From the NCBI GenBank assembly GCA_040756655.1, contig JBFLYN010000009.1:22338-86337 (forward strand): DNA of 64,000 nt, read 5' to 3'. The translations under genes and the position numbers were made by a program. How positions within the stretch are numbered: position 1 is the stretch's first letter; each line of letters opens with the position of its first letter. The DNA is from JBFLYN01 sp040756655 (GTDB taxonomy: Bacteria > Bacillota > Sulfobacillia > UBA8153). Shown here one piece after another: positions 1 to 8,748 of the stretch. The notes beneath the pieces are model-generated. The model made no database searches, was not told the DNA's origin, and worked only from the letters and a program-made list of their open reading frames with translations.

Positions 1-995
1 ACCCCCCCGGACTGGGTCACGGCGCGCAGGGCCTTGTCCGGGTTTCTCGGCGTCCCCACGGCGATGCTGTCGGCAAAGGTGTGCTCGGGCTCGGGCTGCC
101 ACCGGGTGCCGGAAAGATACGCCCGGGCCAGCGGCGCGCACCCGGAGGCCTGCACGCCCGCCAGCCGCGGCAACCCGGAGATGAGGCCGGTCTGGAAAAG
201 GTCCCAAAATCCCTTCCAGATCCCGGCTAGGGTGCACCCGTCGCCCACGGACACCACCACCCAGTCCGGGGCTTCCCAGGCCAGCTGCTCGGCGATTTCA
301 AAGCTTACGGTCTTTTTCCCCTCCACCAGGTAGGGGTTGATGGCCGCGTTCCGGTTGTACCAGCCGTAGGCCTTGATGGCCGCATCCGATAGAAGGTAGG
401 CTTCCTGGTAGGTTCCCTCTACCACGAACACCTGGGCCCCGTAGACCAGAAGCTGGGCCACCTTGCCCTCCGGGGCCCGGGCGGGCACGAATATGAACGC
501 CCCGAGCCCCGCCACGGCGGCGTTGCCCGCCAGCGAAGAGGCGGCGTTGCCCGTGGACGCACAGGACACGGCGGAAAACCCGGTCTCCTCGGCCAGGACC
601 ACGGCCAGGCTGGACGCCCGGTCCTTGAGGGAGCCGGTGGGGTTGAGACCCTCGTCCTTGAGGTACAGGCTTTCCAGGCCCAGGACCTCGCCCAACCGGC
701 GCAGGCGGTAAAGGGGGGTCCAGCCCACCCGCAGGCCGGCCCGGGCAGGCTTTTGGGATACGGGCATAAACTGGGCGTAGCGCCAGTGGGAAAGGTCGCC
801 GCTGGCGGCGATGCTTTCCCGGCTCACCAGCCTGCGCGCGTGGTCGTAATCGTAGATGACGTCCAGGAGGCCCGCATCGCCGCAGGCCGGGCACACCAGG
901 ATGGACGGCTCCGGCAACTGCACGGCCCCGCACCGGATGCACTGGAGAAGGTAGGGCAAGGTCCCGTTCTCCCCGGGTCTGACTTCCATGAACAT
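1..995 (-). CDS. Threonine synthase family PLP enzyme (3' end outside window)
   Basis: Fold-type II PLP enzyme that runs off the left edge, so about 331 N-terminal codons are visible. An N-terminal zinc-ribbon (two CxxC pairs in the first 40 residues) precedes the PLP motif NPTGSLKDRA, whose Lys binds the cofactor. A later GDGCTLAGIWKG stretch matches the phosphate-binding part of threonine synthases. The start is ATG at 995 with GGAGG seven bases upstream; an in-frame ATG lies two codons later. It begins 18 bases after the xanthine-dehydrogenase-type gene, so it is probably cotranscribed with the catabolic cluster. In that setting it could be a paralogue acting on another hydroxy- or amino-acid phosphate rather than the biosynthetic ThrC; the family is clear, the substrate is inferred. 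Confidence 0.85.
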   Translation of the reverse strand, partial: MFMEVRPGENGTLPYLLQCIRCGAVQLPEPSILVCPACGDAGLLDVIYDYDHARRLVSRESIAASGDLSHWRYAQFMPVSQKPARAGLRVGWTPLYRLRRLGEVLGLESLYLKDEGLNPTGSLKDRASSLAVVLAEETGFSAVSCASTGNAASSLAGNAAVAGLGAFIFVPARAPEGKVAQLLVYGAQVFVVEGTYQEAYLLSDAAIKAYGWYNRNAAINPYLVEGKKTVSFEIAEQLAWEAPDWVVVSVGDGCTLAGIWKGFWDLFQTGLISGLPRLAGVQASGCAPLARAYLSGTRWQPEPEHTFADSIAVGTPRNPDKALRAVTQSGG

Positions 996-1013
996 CCCAG
1001 GTCCTCCAAATCT

Positions 1014-2000
1014 CTATTCCCGCCGGCCCAGGGCCTTGAGGATCTTCTCTGGGGTGGCGGGAAGCTCGGTGATGCGCACCCCCACCGCATGGTAAATGGC
1101 GTTGATGATGGCCGGCGCCGTGGGGATGGCGGCGGGTTCGCCCGCACCCTTGGCGCCAAAGGGCCCGGTGGGATCGGGCGCTTCCACGATGATGGGCACC
1201 ACCGGGGGCATGTCCAGGGCCGTGGGGATCAGGTATTCCGCCAACGAGGAGGTTTTCATCACTCCCCCGGTCACCGGGATCTCCTCGGTGAGCGCGTACC
1301 CTATGCCCATGGAACACGCGCCTTCGATCTGCCCTTCCACCGACTGGGGGTTGATGGCATACCCCACGTCGTGGGCGGCCACCACCCGGAGCACGGTGAC
1401 CTCCCCGGTGTCCGTGTCCACTTCCACCTCGGCCACCTGGGTGAAGTACACGTAGCTGGCGTAGGCATTGCCCTGCCCGGTGTCCGGGTCCACGTCCTTG
1501 GTGGTGATGTCCGCCCAGCCCGTCCCGATAAACCGCTTCCCCCGCCGGTGGCAGGCGTTGGCCACTTCGGCCAGGGATACCCGGGGGGCATCCTCGCCGC
1601 GGGCGTAGATCTCCCCGCCCCGGATGGAAAGGTCCCCGGCCGGGCACCCGGTAAGGACCGAGGCCATCTCCAGCAGGCTCTCTTTGACGTCGGCGGCGGC
1701 GCGCTTTACGGCCGTGCCCGACACGTAGGTCTGCCGGCTGGCGGTGCTGGGACCGGCGTCCGGGGTGGCCCCGGTATCGGCCGAAACCGTCCGCACCAGG
1801 TGGTAATCTACACCCAGTTCCTCGGCGGCGATCTGGGAAAGCACGGTGGTGGACCCCTGGCCCATGTCGGCACAGCCGGTAAACAAGGTGACGCTCCCGT
1901 CCTCCCCTACCTCGACGTAGGCGGCCGAGGTGTCGGGCCGGGAAAAACCAAATCCCACTCCGTACAAGCCTGAACCGTATCCAATGCCCCGCTTTTTCAA
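1014..2000 (-). CDS. Xanthine dehydrogenase-type hydroxylase, molybdenum subunit, C-terminal half
   Basis: 328 residues matching the second molybdopterin-binding domain of xanthine dehydrogenase/aldehyde oxidase large subunits: it opens with the RGIGYGSG region, has the GCADMGQGS cofactor loop near residue 45, and ends with the GPFGAKGAGEP loop whose Glu is the family's catalytic base. The start is TTG at 2000, overlapping the stop of the N-terminal half by four bases (TTGA), with its own GGGAGGG site seven bases upstream. In most relatives both halves form one chain of about 760 residues; here 422 plus 328 residues give 750. I infer that the two chains assemble into one molybdenum site. The alternative is a recent frameshift, but the good ribosome site argues for separate translation. 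Confidence 0.85.
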   Translation of the reverse strand: MKKRGIGYGSGLYGVGFGFSRPDTSAAYVEVGEDGSVTLFTGCADMGQGSTTVLSQIAAEELGVDYHLVRTVSADTGATPDAGPSTASRQTYVSGTAVKRAAADVKESLLEMASVLTGCPAGDLSIRGGEIYARGEDAPRVSLAEVANACHRRGKRFIGTGWADITTKDVDPDTGQGNAYASYVYFTQVAEVEVDTDTGEVTVLRVVAAHDVGYAINPQSVEGQIEGACSMGIGYALTEEIPVTGGVMKTSSLAEYLIPTALDMPPVVPIIVEAPDPTGPFGAKGAGEPAAIPTAPAIINAIYHAVGVRITELPATPEKILKALGRRE

Positions 2001-3265
2001 GACTTGACCCTCCCTGTCGCCTCCAGGTAGGCCCGGACCGCCTCCAGCGTGGCCTTGATGCCCACGCTGTGCTCGAGGACTTGACCGGTAGAGGTGCTAA
2101 GACCGACGTCCAGCGCGTTCTTTACCCGGATCTCGTAGGGCGTGATGCCCAGTTTTTCGGCCAGAAGGTCCATTTGTGACTCGTGGGCGAAGGCCGCCTG
2201 CACCACGCCGAAGCCGCGCATGGCTCCGGAGATGGGGTTATTGGTGTACACGGTGAAGGTGTCCACCTTGATGTTGGGCACGTAGTAAGGGCCGGGCAGG
2301 TGGATGCCGCACTTTTTGATGACGAAGATGCCTAAGGAGCAGTAGGCTCCCGTGTCCCCGTAAACCTTGCCTTCCACGGCGGTGAGCCGGCCGTCGCTGG
2401 TGGCTCCCGTGCGGCAGCGCATGACCACCGGGTGGCGCTTGGTGGTGGCCAGGAAGGACTCGGCCCGGTCGAAGCGCACCCGCACCGGCCGGCGGGTCTT
2501 GAGGGCCAGCAGGCAGGCATGCATTTCCGTGGTGATATCGTCCTTGCCGCCGAAGCCCCCGCCCGTGGTCATCTGCACCACCCGCACCCGGCTCACCGGC
2601 ATGTTCAGGACCGGGGCTAGCTGGCGACGGTCGCGAAACGGGTACTGGGTGGAAGTCCACACGGTCATGGTCCCGCCCGCGTCCAGCCGGGCCACGGAGA
2701 CTTCAGGTTCCATGTAGGCGTGCTCCACCAAGTGGGTGCGGTACTCGTTTTCGACAATGACCGCGGCCTGGGAAAACCCGACGTCCACGTCGCCTTTGCG
2801 GATCTTGGTGTGCTGGAGGAGGTTGCCCCCCTCGTGGACCAGGGGTGCCCCCGGCTCCAGGGCGGCCAGGGGACAGAAGACCCCGGGTAACTCCCGGTAT
2901 TCCACCCGGATGCGTTCCAGGGCATCCAGGGCTATCTCTTCGGTGTCGGCAGCCACCGCTGCCACCGGGTCTCCCCGGTAGCGCACGTACTCAGCGGCCA
3001 GTGCCTGCTGGTCCTGAACGGCCAGCCCGTAGCGGTTGATGCCCGGGATGTCCCGGGCGGTGAGCACCGCCCGCACTCCCTTTAGGGCCAGGGCCGGGCC
3101 GGTGTCTATGGACAGGACGCGGGCGTGAGGGTAGGGGCTGCGCAGGACCTTCCCGTGGAGCAGGCCGGGAAAATCCAAGTCCCCGGCATACACCGCCTGC
3201 CCGGTGACTTTCTCCACCGCGTCGTGACGTGGGACGCTCCTCCCGATCACAGACCTATCTTCCAT
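1997..3265 (-). CDS. Xanthine dehydrogenase-type hydroxylase, molybdenum subunit, N-terminal half
   Basis: 422 residues: the a/b-hammerhead domain (about 15-125, with GQAVYAGDL and the RSPYPHARV strand) followed by the first molybdopterin-binding domain with TGGGFGGKDD near residue 235 and the AMRGFG loop near 355. These are hallmarks of molybdenum hydroxylases acting on purines, nicotinate or aldehydes. It starts with ATG one base after the stop of the 2Fe-2S subunit gene and ends in a four-base overlap with the C-terminal half. No FAD-binding medium subunit gene is seen nearby, so the electron acceptor is unknown. The substrate cannot be told from sequence; the PucR and PreA neighbours suggest an N-heterocycle. 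Confidence 0.87.
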   Translation of the reverse strand: MEDRSVIGRSVPRHDAVEKVTGQAVYAGDLDFPGLLHGKVLRSPYPHARVLSIDTGPALALKGVRAVLTARDIPGINRYGLAVQDQQALAAEYVRYRGDPVAAVAADTEEIALDALERIRVEYRELPGVFCPLAALEPGAPLVHEGGNLLQHTKIRKGDVDVGFSQAAVIVENEYRTHLVEHAYMEPEVSVARLDAGGTMTVWTSTQYPFRDRRQLAPVLNMPVSRVRVVQMTTGGGFGGKDDITTEMHACLLALKTRRPVRVRFDRAESFLATTKRHPVVMRCRTGATSDGRLTAVEGKVYGDTGAYCSLGIFVIKKCGIHLPGPYYVPNIKVDTFTVYTNNPISGAMRGFGVVQAAFAHESQMDLLAEKLGITPYEIRVKNALDVGLSTSTGQVLEHSVGIKATLEAVRAYLEATGRVKS

Positions 3266-3266
3266 A

Positions 3267-3752
3267 TTACTCCACCTCCCGTTGGGCCAGGCGGGTGGCC
3301 GCCTGTTCCACGGCGGAGATGATCTTCTGGTACCCGGTACACCGGCAAAGATTGCCCGAAAGCGCCGTGCGGATCTCCTCCCGGCTGGGGTGCGCGTTTC
3401 TGTCCAGGAGCGCCTTGGCCGAAAGGAGCATGCCCGGGGTGCAATACCCGCACTGCACGGCCCCGGCTGCCACGAAGGCCTCCTGCAGCGGGTGTAGCTG
3501 CCCGGGCGTACCCAAGCCCTCGATGGTGAGGATCTCGGCGCCCTGGGCCTGCAGGGCCAGGATCAGGCAGGAGTTGACCGGCTGGCCGTCCATGAGGACG
3601 GTGCAGGCGCCACAGTCACCCTCCCCGCAACCTTCCTTGGTGCCCTTTAGACCCAGCACGTCCCGGATGAACTCCAGCAAGGTGATCTCCGCGGGCACCC
3701 TGGCGCTTTTCGACTCTCCGTTAACTTTCATGCTCACGTGATGGTAGGCCAA
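3267..3752 (-). CDS. Xanthine dehydrogenase-type 2Fe-2S subunit
   Basis: 161 residues with both [2Fe-2S] sets of the family: plant-type ligands Cys42, Cys47, Cys50 and Cys62, and the helical-domain ligands Cys101, Cys104, Cys136 and Cys138 (CGYCTPG and LCRCTGY). It passes electrons from the molybdenum site to an FAD partner or an external acceptor. It is the first gene of the three-gene hydroxylase set and is joined without a gap to the molybdenum subunit. An in-frame Met at residue 8 is a possible alternative start. Length and motifs are typical. Confidence 0.92.
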   Translation of the reverse strand: MAYHHVSMKVNGESKSARVPAEITLLEFIRDVLGLKGTKEGCGEGDCGACTVLMDGQPVNSCLILALQAQGAEILTIEGLGTPGQLHPLQEAFVAAGAVQCGYCTPGMLLSAKALLDRNAHPSREEIRTALSGNLCRCTGYQKIISAVEQAATRLAQREVE

Positions 3753-3776
3753 GTTCCAAAACCTCCGTTCACGCTG

Positions 3777-4649
3777 TCAGTCCAGTCCGAGAAGCCTTCT
3801 GGGAAGGTCCCGCACCAGGGAGTATACTTCCGCTTCGGACAGGCCCTTTTCGTGGAGGCACTGGGCCATGATGCGCAGTCCCTCGTGGGGAGGCGGATTG
3901 TGAGTCTGGCCACAGTCGCTCATGATCACACAGGATTCCGGGCCCAGGCGGCGGATGGCCGCGGCCACCTGGCCGACAGTGGCGTACGCCCACATGGGGG
4001 ACACGGTGCAGTATCCAAACTCCGCGATTCCTCCCAGCGACACCAGGTAGGAAAGCTGGTCCAACGACAGGGCCGGGACCTTGAAAAACGGGTGAGTTAC
4101 CAGGACCTTCTTTACCCCGGCCTCCCGGGCGCCCAGCAAGAGCTGGGACGATTCCTCGAAGCTTAAGTGGGCCGTCCCCAGGATGGCGTCGTAATCGGCC
4201 ACCAGCCGGAGGACTTCCCGGGTCGGTTCGGTGAGCTGGCCCCGGTCGTCCAGCACGGTGATGCCGGGCCGGGTGTCCTGCCTCCCGCCCGCCTGCACGT
4301 CGTAGACGCCCCGGGCACCGTGGACGGCGGCGTGGTTTTCCGAGTCGATGCTGGGCATCCAGACCTCGCGGGCTCCCAGCTTGAGCGCTGCCTCCACGCT
4401 GGCCGGGTTGATGCCGCCCACGTAGTAGTTGAGGACGATACCCCCAAAGACCCGCAACTCCCCAAAGCGGCGGTCCAGGGCCCGCGCGCGGCTTACGGTG
4501 CTTTCGTGGTGACACTTGAGGAGCACGGCCGAAAGCCCGGCCTGGGCAGCTCCCCGGGCCACCTGTTCATCGTCGACCAGGCGGGGAAACAGGCACGGGT
4601 GACTGTGGATATGCAGGTCAACGGCGCCTTCTAGGTTGATTAGGGCCAC
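3777..4649 (-). CDS. DUF6282-like metal-dependent hydrolase
   Basis: 290 residues. It opens with DLHIHSHPCLFPR (residues 11-23), a metal-binding HxH of the amidohydrolase/PHP type, and has a later KCHHE pair near residue 45 and SDCGQTHNPPPHEG near residue 250, all plausible metal ligands. It resembles the uncharacterised DUF6282 family, often annotated as a phosphotriesterase-like or amidohydrolase protein. It sits between the hydroxylase genes and the PreA-like gene with short spacers, so a ring-opening or amide-hydrolysing step is a reasonable inference. The substrate is not known. Confidence 0.7.
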   Translation of the reverse strand: MALINLEGAVDLHIHSHPCLFPRLVDDEQVARGAAQAGLSAVLLKCHHESTVSRARALDRRFGELRVFGGIVLNYYVGGINPASVEAALKLGAREVWMPSIDSENHAAVHGARGVYDVQAGGRQDTRPGITVLDDRGQLTEPTREVLRLVADYDAILGTAHLSFEESSQLLLGAREAGVKKVLVTHPFFKVPALSLDQLSYLVSLGGIAEFGYCTVSPMWAYATVGQVAAAIRRLGPESCVIMSDCGQTHNPPPHEGLRIMAQCLHEKGLSEAEVYSLVRDLPRRLLGLD

Positions 4650-4665
4650 CTTGCGGCACTCCCTT

Positions 4666-5811
4666 CTATTGCAGGACTATGGCCTGGGATGGGCACCACA
4701 GCACGCACAGGTTGCAGCCATCGCACTTTTCGTTGACCGCGGCCACCCCGGCTTCCATGGCCATGGCGTCGTAGAAGCAAAGCTTGGTGCAAAGCTCGCA
4801 CCCGGTGCAGCGTGCCGGATCTACCTGGGCAAACTTCGGCGGCTCCTTGGCATATTCCTCGGTGGTGGTGATGTACGGGAGCGCGATCCCCCGGATTTCG
4901 TCCAGCGACTCCAGCCCACGCTGGGCCATGAAGCCACGCAGGCCATCCAGCAACTGGCCGATCTTCTCATAGCCGCCCCACATGACCGCGGTGCAGATCT
5001 GGACGGTGGTAGCACCCAGCATCACATACTCCACGATGTCCCGCCAGCTCATGATGCCGCCCACGGCGGAGATGGGGAGTTTGACTTTGGCTGCCACTTC
5101 GGCCAGGTGCCGCTGGACGATGGGCTTGATGGCCGGGCCGGTATACCCGCCCATGGCCGGCAGCACCGGGCGCCCGGTGTCGATGTTCACACCGGCAAAA
5201 GCGCGCACCGAGTTAGAGATGGTGAGGGCGTCGGCACCGGCTTTCTCCGCCGCCTGGGCTATGGGCACCATGTCCGCCACGTTGGGCGTAAGCTTCACGG
5301 CCAGGGGGATGGTGGCCACTTTCTTCACGGCCTCTACCTGCCGGGCGGTGAGCACCGGGTCGCGCCCGATGTGCATCCCCACGGTGGATACGGGCATGGG
5401 ACAGGACACGTTCAGTTCGAAAAGATCGGCAGCGCCCGAATCCTGCACCTGCTGGGCCAGGATGGCCGTGTCCGCCGGGTCGGGCATGGCCAGGATGCTG
5501 GCGACGACCCGGGCTCCGCCCTGCTTGGCCTCGGCCAGTTCGGATTCGATCCACCGCTCGCGGCTCATGGTGGTAAATAGCTCTAGGTTGACCATGCCGA
5601 TGGCACGCGGTCCCGACTTGACCAGGGCCAGACGGCCGCACCGGGGATGAGCGGCCCAGTCCACCACCGGGCCGATGGTCTTGGGCACCACACCGCCCGC
5701 ACCGGCCTCGGCCGCCATGCGCAGGTGTTTGCCGTCCCAGCCGGGCGTGGCGGAAGCCAGCACCAGTGGATTTGCAAACTCTATTCCGGCGTACGTTACT
5801 GTCAGTTTCAC
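4666..5811 (-). CDS. PreA-like dihydropyrimidine/dihydroorotate dehydrogenase family flavoprotein with ferredoxin tail
   Basis: 381 residues: an FMN TIM-barrel of the dihydroorotate dehydrogenase type (1-310) with NPLVLASATPG near the N-terminus, the active-site stretch FELNVSCPMP near 130 and the AVGGI phosphate loop, followed by a C-terminal 2x[4Fe-4S] ferredoxin domain (CTGCELCTKLC and CDGCNLCVLWCP). This is the architecture of PreA, the subunit that reduces uracil or thymine with electrons from PreT. The active-site segment is LNVSCPMP rather than the NFSCPH of typical PreA, so the substrate may differ. It overlaps the upstream racemase-type gene by four bases (ATGA). No PreT partner is in view. 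Confidence 0.82.
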   Translation of the reverse strand: MKLTVTYAGIEFANPLVLASATPGWDGKHLRMAAEAGAGGVVPKTIGPVVDWAAHPRCGRLALVKSGPRAIGMVNLELFTTMSRERWIESELAEAKQGGARVVASILAMPDPADTAILAQQVQDSGAADLFELNVSCPMPVSTVGMHIGRDPVLTARQVEAVKKVATIPLAVKLTPNVADMVPIAQAAEKAGADALTISNSVRAFAGVNIDTGRPVLPAMGGYTGPAIKPIVQRHLAEVAAKVKLPISAVGGIMSWRDIVEYVMLGATTVQICTAVMWGGYEKIGQLLDGLRGFMAQRGLESLDEIRGIALPYITTTEEYAKEPPKFAQVDPARCTGCELCTKLCFYDAMAMEAGVAAVNEKCDGCNLCVLWCPSQAIVLQ

Positions 5812-6536
5812 TTGGTGTCCCCTCCGTTTTGGTTCCGTGAACCGAGTGTCAGGCCCATAAGCCTGCGGGCGGCCTCCAGGGCGGCCCCGTTGGACGTGAC
5901 CACGGGCACTCCCAATACGCGGTTCACCAGGCCGGCGGCCTGGAGCCCGCGGAAATTGGTGCAGGAAATGAAAACAGCGTCCACCGGCTTACCGTCGATT
6001 TCCCGGGCAGCAAAACTGGCTATGGTCTCGGGATCCACTGCCGCTATGAGGAAGTTTTCCGAGATGCCCAACCCGGACACGACCGGGACCTGAAACCCGT
6101 CTGTTTCCAGGCTGGAACGGATCCGGTCGTTGAGCTCATCCACGTACGGCGTCACCACCCCGATGCTGCGGGCACCCGTCTGTTTTAGGGCCTCGCGCAC
6201 GGAAGCGATGACGCTCACCACCCGGGCCCCGGTCCGGCGGCCAATATCCCGGCACAGCTGCCGGTCGTATTCGTTGCCGCGTAACGCCCCGGCGGAAGTA
6301 CAGCCGAACACCACAACGTGGGGGCGTACTGAGGCCAGGTCCTCCACGGCCTGGGGCAGGAAGTCGTCGAGCATGGCATTTTCACCCGCCACCGTAGTCT
6401 CGCTCAAATGCATCCTGGCCACGTGCAGCGTGCAATGCTCGGGAAGGTTACGGTAGAAGTCCACCTCCATGACGGAGTTGGAAGAGGGCACGATCAGGCC
6501 CACACGTCTTTGGTGCTCCAAGCGGTCAACCCCCAA
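5808..6536 (-). CDS. Asp/Glu racemase-fold enzyme, maleate isomerase/arylmalonate decarboxylase family
   Basis: 242 residues with the two-Cys arrangement of the Asp/Glu/hydantoin racemase superfamily: VVFGCTSAG near residue 80 and FISCTNFR near 195 supply the paired catalytic cysteines, and the N-terminal LIVPSSNSVMEVDF is typical of maleate cis-trans isomerases and arylmalonate decarboxylases. Such enzymes act late in nicotinate and related ring-degradation pathways. It is the first gene of the minus-strand operon, facing the PucR gene. The start is uncertain: TTG at 6536 is used here, with a second TTG five codons in that is also reasonably spaced from a GGGGG tract. Confidence 0.75.
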   Translation of the reverse strand: MGVDRLEHQRRVGLIVPSSNSVMEVDFYRNLPEHCTLHVARMHLSETTVAGENAMLDDFLPQAVEDLASVRPHVVVFGCTSAGALRGNEYDRQLCRDIGRRTGARVVSVIASVREALKQTGARSIGVVTPYVDELNDRIRSSLETDGFQVPVVSGLGISENFLIAAVDPETIASFAAREIDGKPVDAVFISCTNFRGLQAAGLVNRVLGVPVVTSNGAALEAARRLMGLTLGSRNQNGGDTK

Positions 6537-6698
6537 TACCCCTTTTACCTGCGGTTATATGTTCTCGGTCCTCCCGCCGGCCACCTTTAGCTGTATTACC
6601 CGAAGAAGAGGACGGGGTTTTTGTCAAGCCTGCACAACAGAGGGATGTGCGACGCCGATAGCGAAATAACAGGTGGTGGCCAGTGGGGAGGTGAGCCC
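6537..6698. promoter_or_regulatory. Divergent intergenic region between the catabolic operon and pucR-type gene
   Basis: About 160 bases separate the racemase-type gene (minus) from the PucR gene (plus). It must hold both promoters and, by analogy with other PucR systems, the operator. A TTGACA lies on the minus strand near 6630, but no hexamer at standard spacing convinces me. The PucR start at 6699 is set by GGGGAGGTG just upstream; a longer in-frame extension from 6621 has no ribosome site. Confidence 0.45.
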
Positions 6699-8372
6699 AT
6701 GGGAAAGGAGTCTGCCCGGGTGCCCGGCTACGTCACGGTGCAGGAGGCCCTGGAGTTCGACGCCCTGCGCGGTGTACGGGTCCTGGCGGGGCGAACACGG
6801 CTGGACAACCGCATCACCGGTGTGAACATCATGGAAGTGCCCGAGGTTACCCGGTGGCTTCAGGGTGGCGAGCTCTTGTTCACCGCCTTCTATGCCGTCA
6901 AGGACAGCCCGGAAGCAGCCTGTAGCCTGGTCCACCAGCTGGCGGAAAAGGGCGTTGCAGCGCTGGCCGTAAAGCCCGGCCAGTATGTGCCCGAGATCCC
7001 AGCTGCGGTCATCACCGCCGCCGAATCGGCCGGGCTGCCGGTGCTGGAGCTGCCCGCCGACGCCCCTTACATGGATGTGGCCAGGCCCATCCTGGAAGCG
7101 ATCATGAGCCGGTCTGTAACCGGCACCGGCGCCCTGGAAACCCTCCAGCAAGACCTGGTGGAACTGGTGGTGGCCGGGTCGGGCCTGGAGCCGGTCTTGG
7201 CGTTCCTGGCCCGGGCGCTCTCCCAGCCGGTGCTGGTGTTTGGCCCGGAGCTTAACGTGCTCACGTCGGCGGCCCGGCCGGACGACGATAGCCAGGGTTG
7301 GGAGCTGGAACTGTCCAGGGTAACCGCTGCGCTGGCCGGCTGGTCTCCACCGGCCCGCCGGACCGAGCTGGCCTACCACCACGGCCCACACCCCCGGAGG
7401 CTCAGCCTTTTCCCCATCAAGGCCAGCGACCGCATTTTCGGCTACCTGGGCGTCCTGGCGCTGGAACCAGGTCATTCCCCGCCGGGCTCGGCCCTGGTGG
7501 AGCTGGCCGCCCGCATTCTCACCTTGGAGTTCATCAAGGACCGCACCGGCCTGGACACCGGTTCTCGGCTGGAAGCAGCCCTCTTGGAGGAGCTCATGCT
7601 GGGAAGACCCCAGCTGCGGGAGCTTACCCACCAAAAGGCACGCATCCTCGGCCTGGACCTGAGAGAGCCCTATACCGTGGTAGTGTTCCGCCTGCGCGGT
7701 CCCCACGGTCCGTCTGAAGGGGAGATCCTCCAGGAGGGCCTGTACCGGGCCACCCGCACCGCACTGGGAGAAAAGGCCCGGTTGGTGCTGGCCCGGGCCG
7801 ACGCCGGGCACCTGGCCGGGGCCGTCAACTGCCGGCCCGGGCACGAGGCCAGCCGGCTTTTGGCCTCCTGGTCCCGGGTCCTGGAAGAACTGGCCGGCCG
7901 GTTGTCCCGGCTGCAGATCAACGCCGGTGTAAGCCGGGTCACCACCGGGCTGGATGCTTTCAGAAAGGCCTATGACGAAGCGCTGCAGGCGGCGGAAATG
8001 TATGGTTCCGTGGTGTACACCCGGGTGACCACCTACGCCAGGCTGGGAGTGTACCGGCTCCTCAACGAGCTGGCCGGGTCCCCGGCCCTGCTGGACTTCT
8101 ACAAGGACACCGTGTCCGTGCTGGTGGAACACGATGCCAAGCACCAGAGCGATCTCTGCCACACGGCAGAGACCTTCTTTGCCTGCGGCAGGAACCTGCA
8201 ACGGGCCGCCGAGCTGCTCCACATCCACCGCAACACCCTGGCCTACCGGCTGGGGCGAGTGGAGGAAATCACTGGCTACAACCTCAAGGACCCGGAAAGC
8301 TGCTTCGAGCTGCACCTGGCTCTCAAAGTCCGTCATCTGGCCGCCTGTAACGGTGCTAAGACCCAACTGTAA
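6699..8372 (+). CDS. PucR family transcriptional regulator
   Basis: 557 residues from ATG at 6699, chosen for its GGGGAGGTG site. The N-terminal PucR domain (about 5-125, with VTVQEALEFDALRG) is followed by a CdaR GGDEF-like middle domain and a C-terminal PucR helix-turn-helix (HIHRNTLAYRLGRVEEITG, about 505-523). PucR-type proteins activate purine, allantoin or amino-acid catabolism in response to pathway metabolites. It is divergent from the operon at 1-6.5 kb and is its likely regulator. Length and domain order are normal for the family. Confidence 0.9.
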   Translation: MGKESARVPGYVTVQEALEFDALRGVRVLAGRTRLDNRITGVNIMEVPEVTRWLQGGELLFTAFYAVKDSPEAACSLVHQLAEKGVAALAVKPGQYVPEIPAAVITAAESAGLPVLELPADAPYMDVARPILEAIMSRSVTGTGALETLQQDLVELVVAGSGLEPVLAFLARALSQPVLVFGPELNVLTSAARPDDDSQGWELELSRVTAALAGWSPPARRTELAYHHGPHPRRLSLFPIKASDRIFGYLGVLALEPGHSPPGSALVELAARILTLEFIKDRTGLDTGSRLEAALLEELMLGRPQLRELTHQKARILGLDLREPYTVVVFRLRGPHGPSEGEILQEGLYRATRTALGEKARLVLARADAGHLAGAVNCRPGHEASRLLASWSRVLEELAGRLSRLQINAGVSRVTTGLDAFRKAYDEALQAAEMYGSVVYTRVTTYARLGVYRLLNELAGSPALLDFYKDTVSVLVEHDAKHQSDLCHTAETFFACGRNLQRAAELLHIHRNTLAYRLGRVEEITGYNLKDPESCFELHLALKVRHLAACNGAKTQL

Positions 8373-8748
8373 CTATGGCCCACATCACCACGTTATGTAG
8401 GCTTCGGAGAACATTCCTCTTGAGCGTTGTCACGTCTAACAAGCATCTCCTGGCTCAGCATGCAGAAGCTTCCACGTCAACCATCTTATCGCGCTGGGTT
8501 AGAGAGGCCGCATCCCGAGAAGGGAAACAGAGGGCGACGCACCTTGCGTATGAGGCCTGGGTCCTTCCGGGTGAGTGTGCTGGTCAAGGTCTAGGCAAAA
8601 GGGAATAAAGTCCCACAGGGAGCCAGCTTAGCACGGCAACCAGGCGCCCGTGCCATGAGGAACTGCGCATCGGCTTACGATCCTGGCACGTGCCAGTGAA
8701 GTCGCGTCGTGCGGCGCATCCAGTAAGTCCCGCTGGCGCTTGAGCGGC
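8373..8748. other. Intergenic stretch without a recognisable gene
   Basis: 376 bases between the PucR gene and the convergent larA-type gene. A 77-codon open frame at 8375-8608 (plus) has no ribosome site, no recognisable motif and atypical composition. I see no clear terminator. Possibly decayed sequence. Confidence 0.4.

Noticed and set aside
298..1647. Long minus-strand frame of 449 codons overlapping the hydroxylase and threonine-synthase-like genes
   Set aside because: It is Gly/Arg/Pro-rich without motifs and lies in another frame of genes with clear homology; GC-rich DNA yields many such frames.
6624..8366. 580-codon minus-strand frame opposite the PucR gene
   Set aside because: It is the antisense shadow of a gene with clear PucR domains; low-complexity composition and no ribosome site.
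8375..8608. 77-codon frame after the PucR gene
   Set aside because: No ribosome site, no motif, unusual composition; treated as non-coding.
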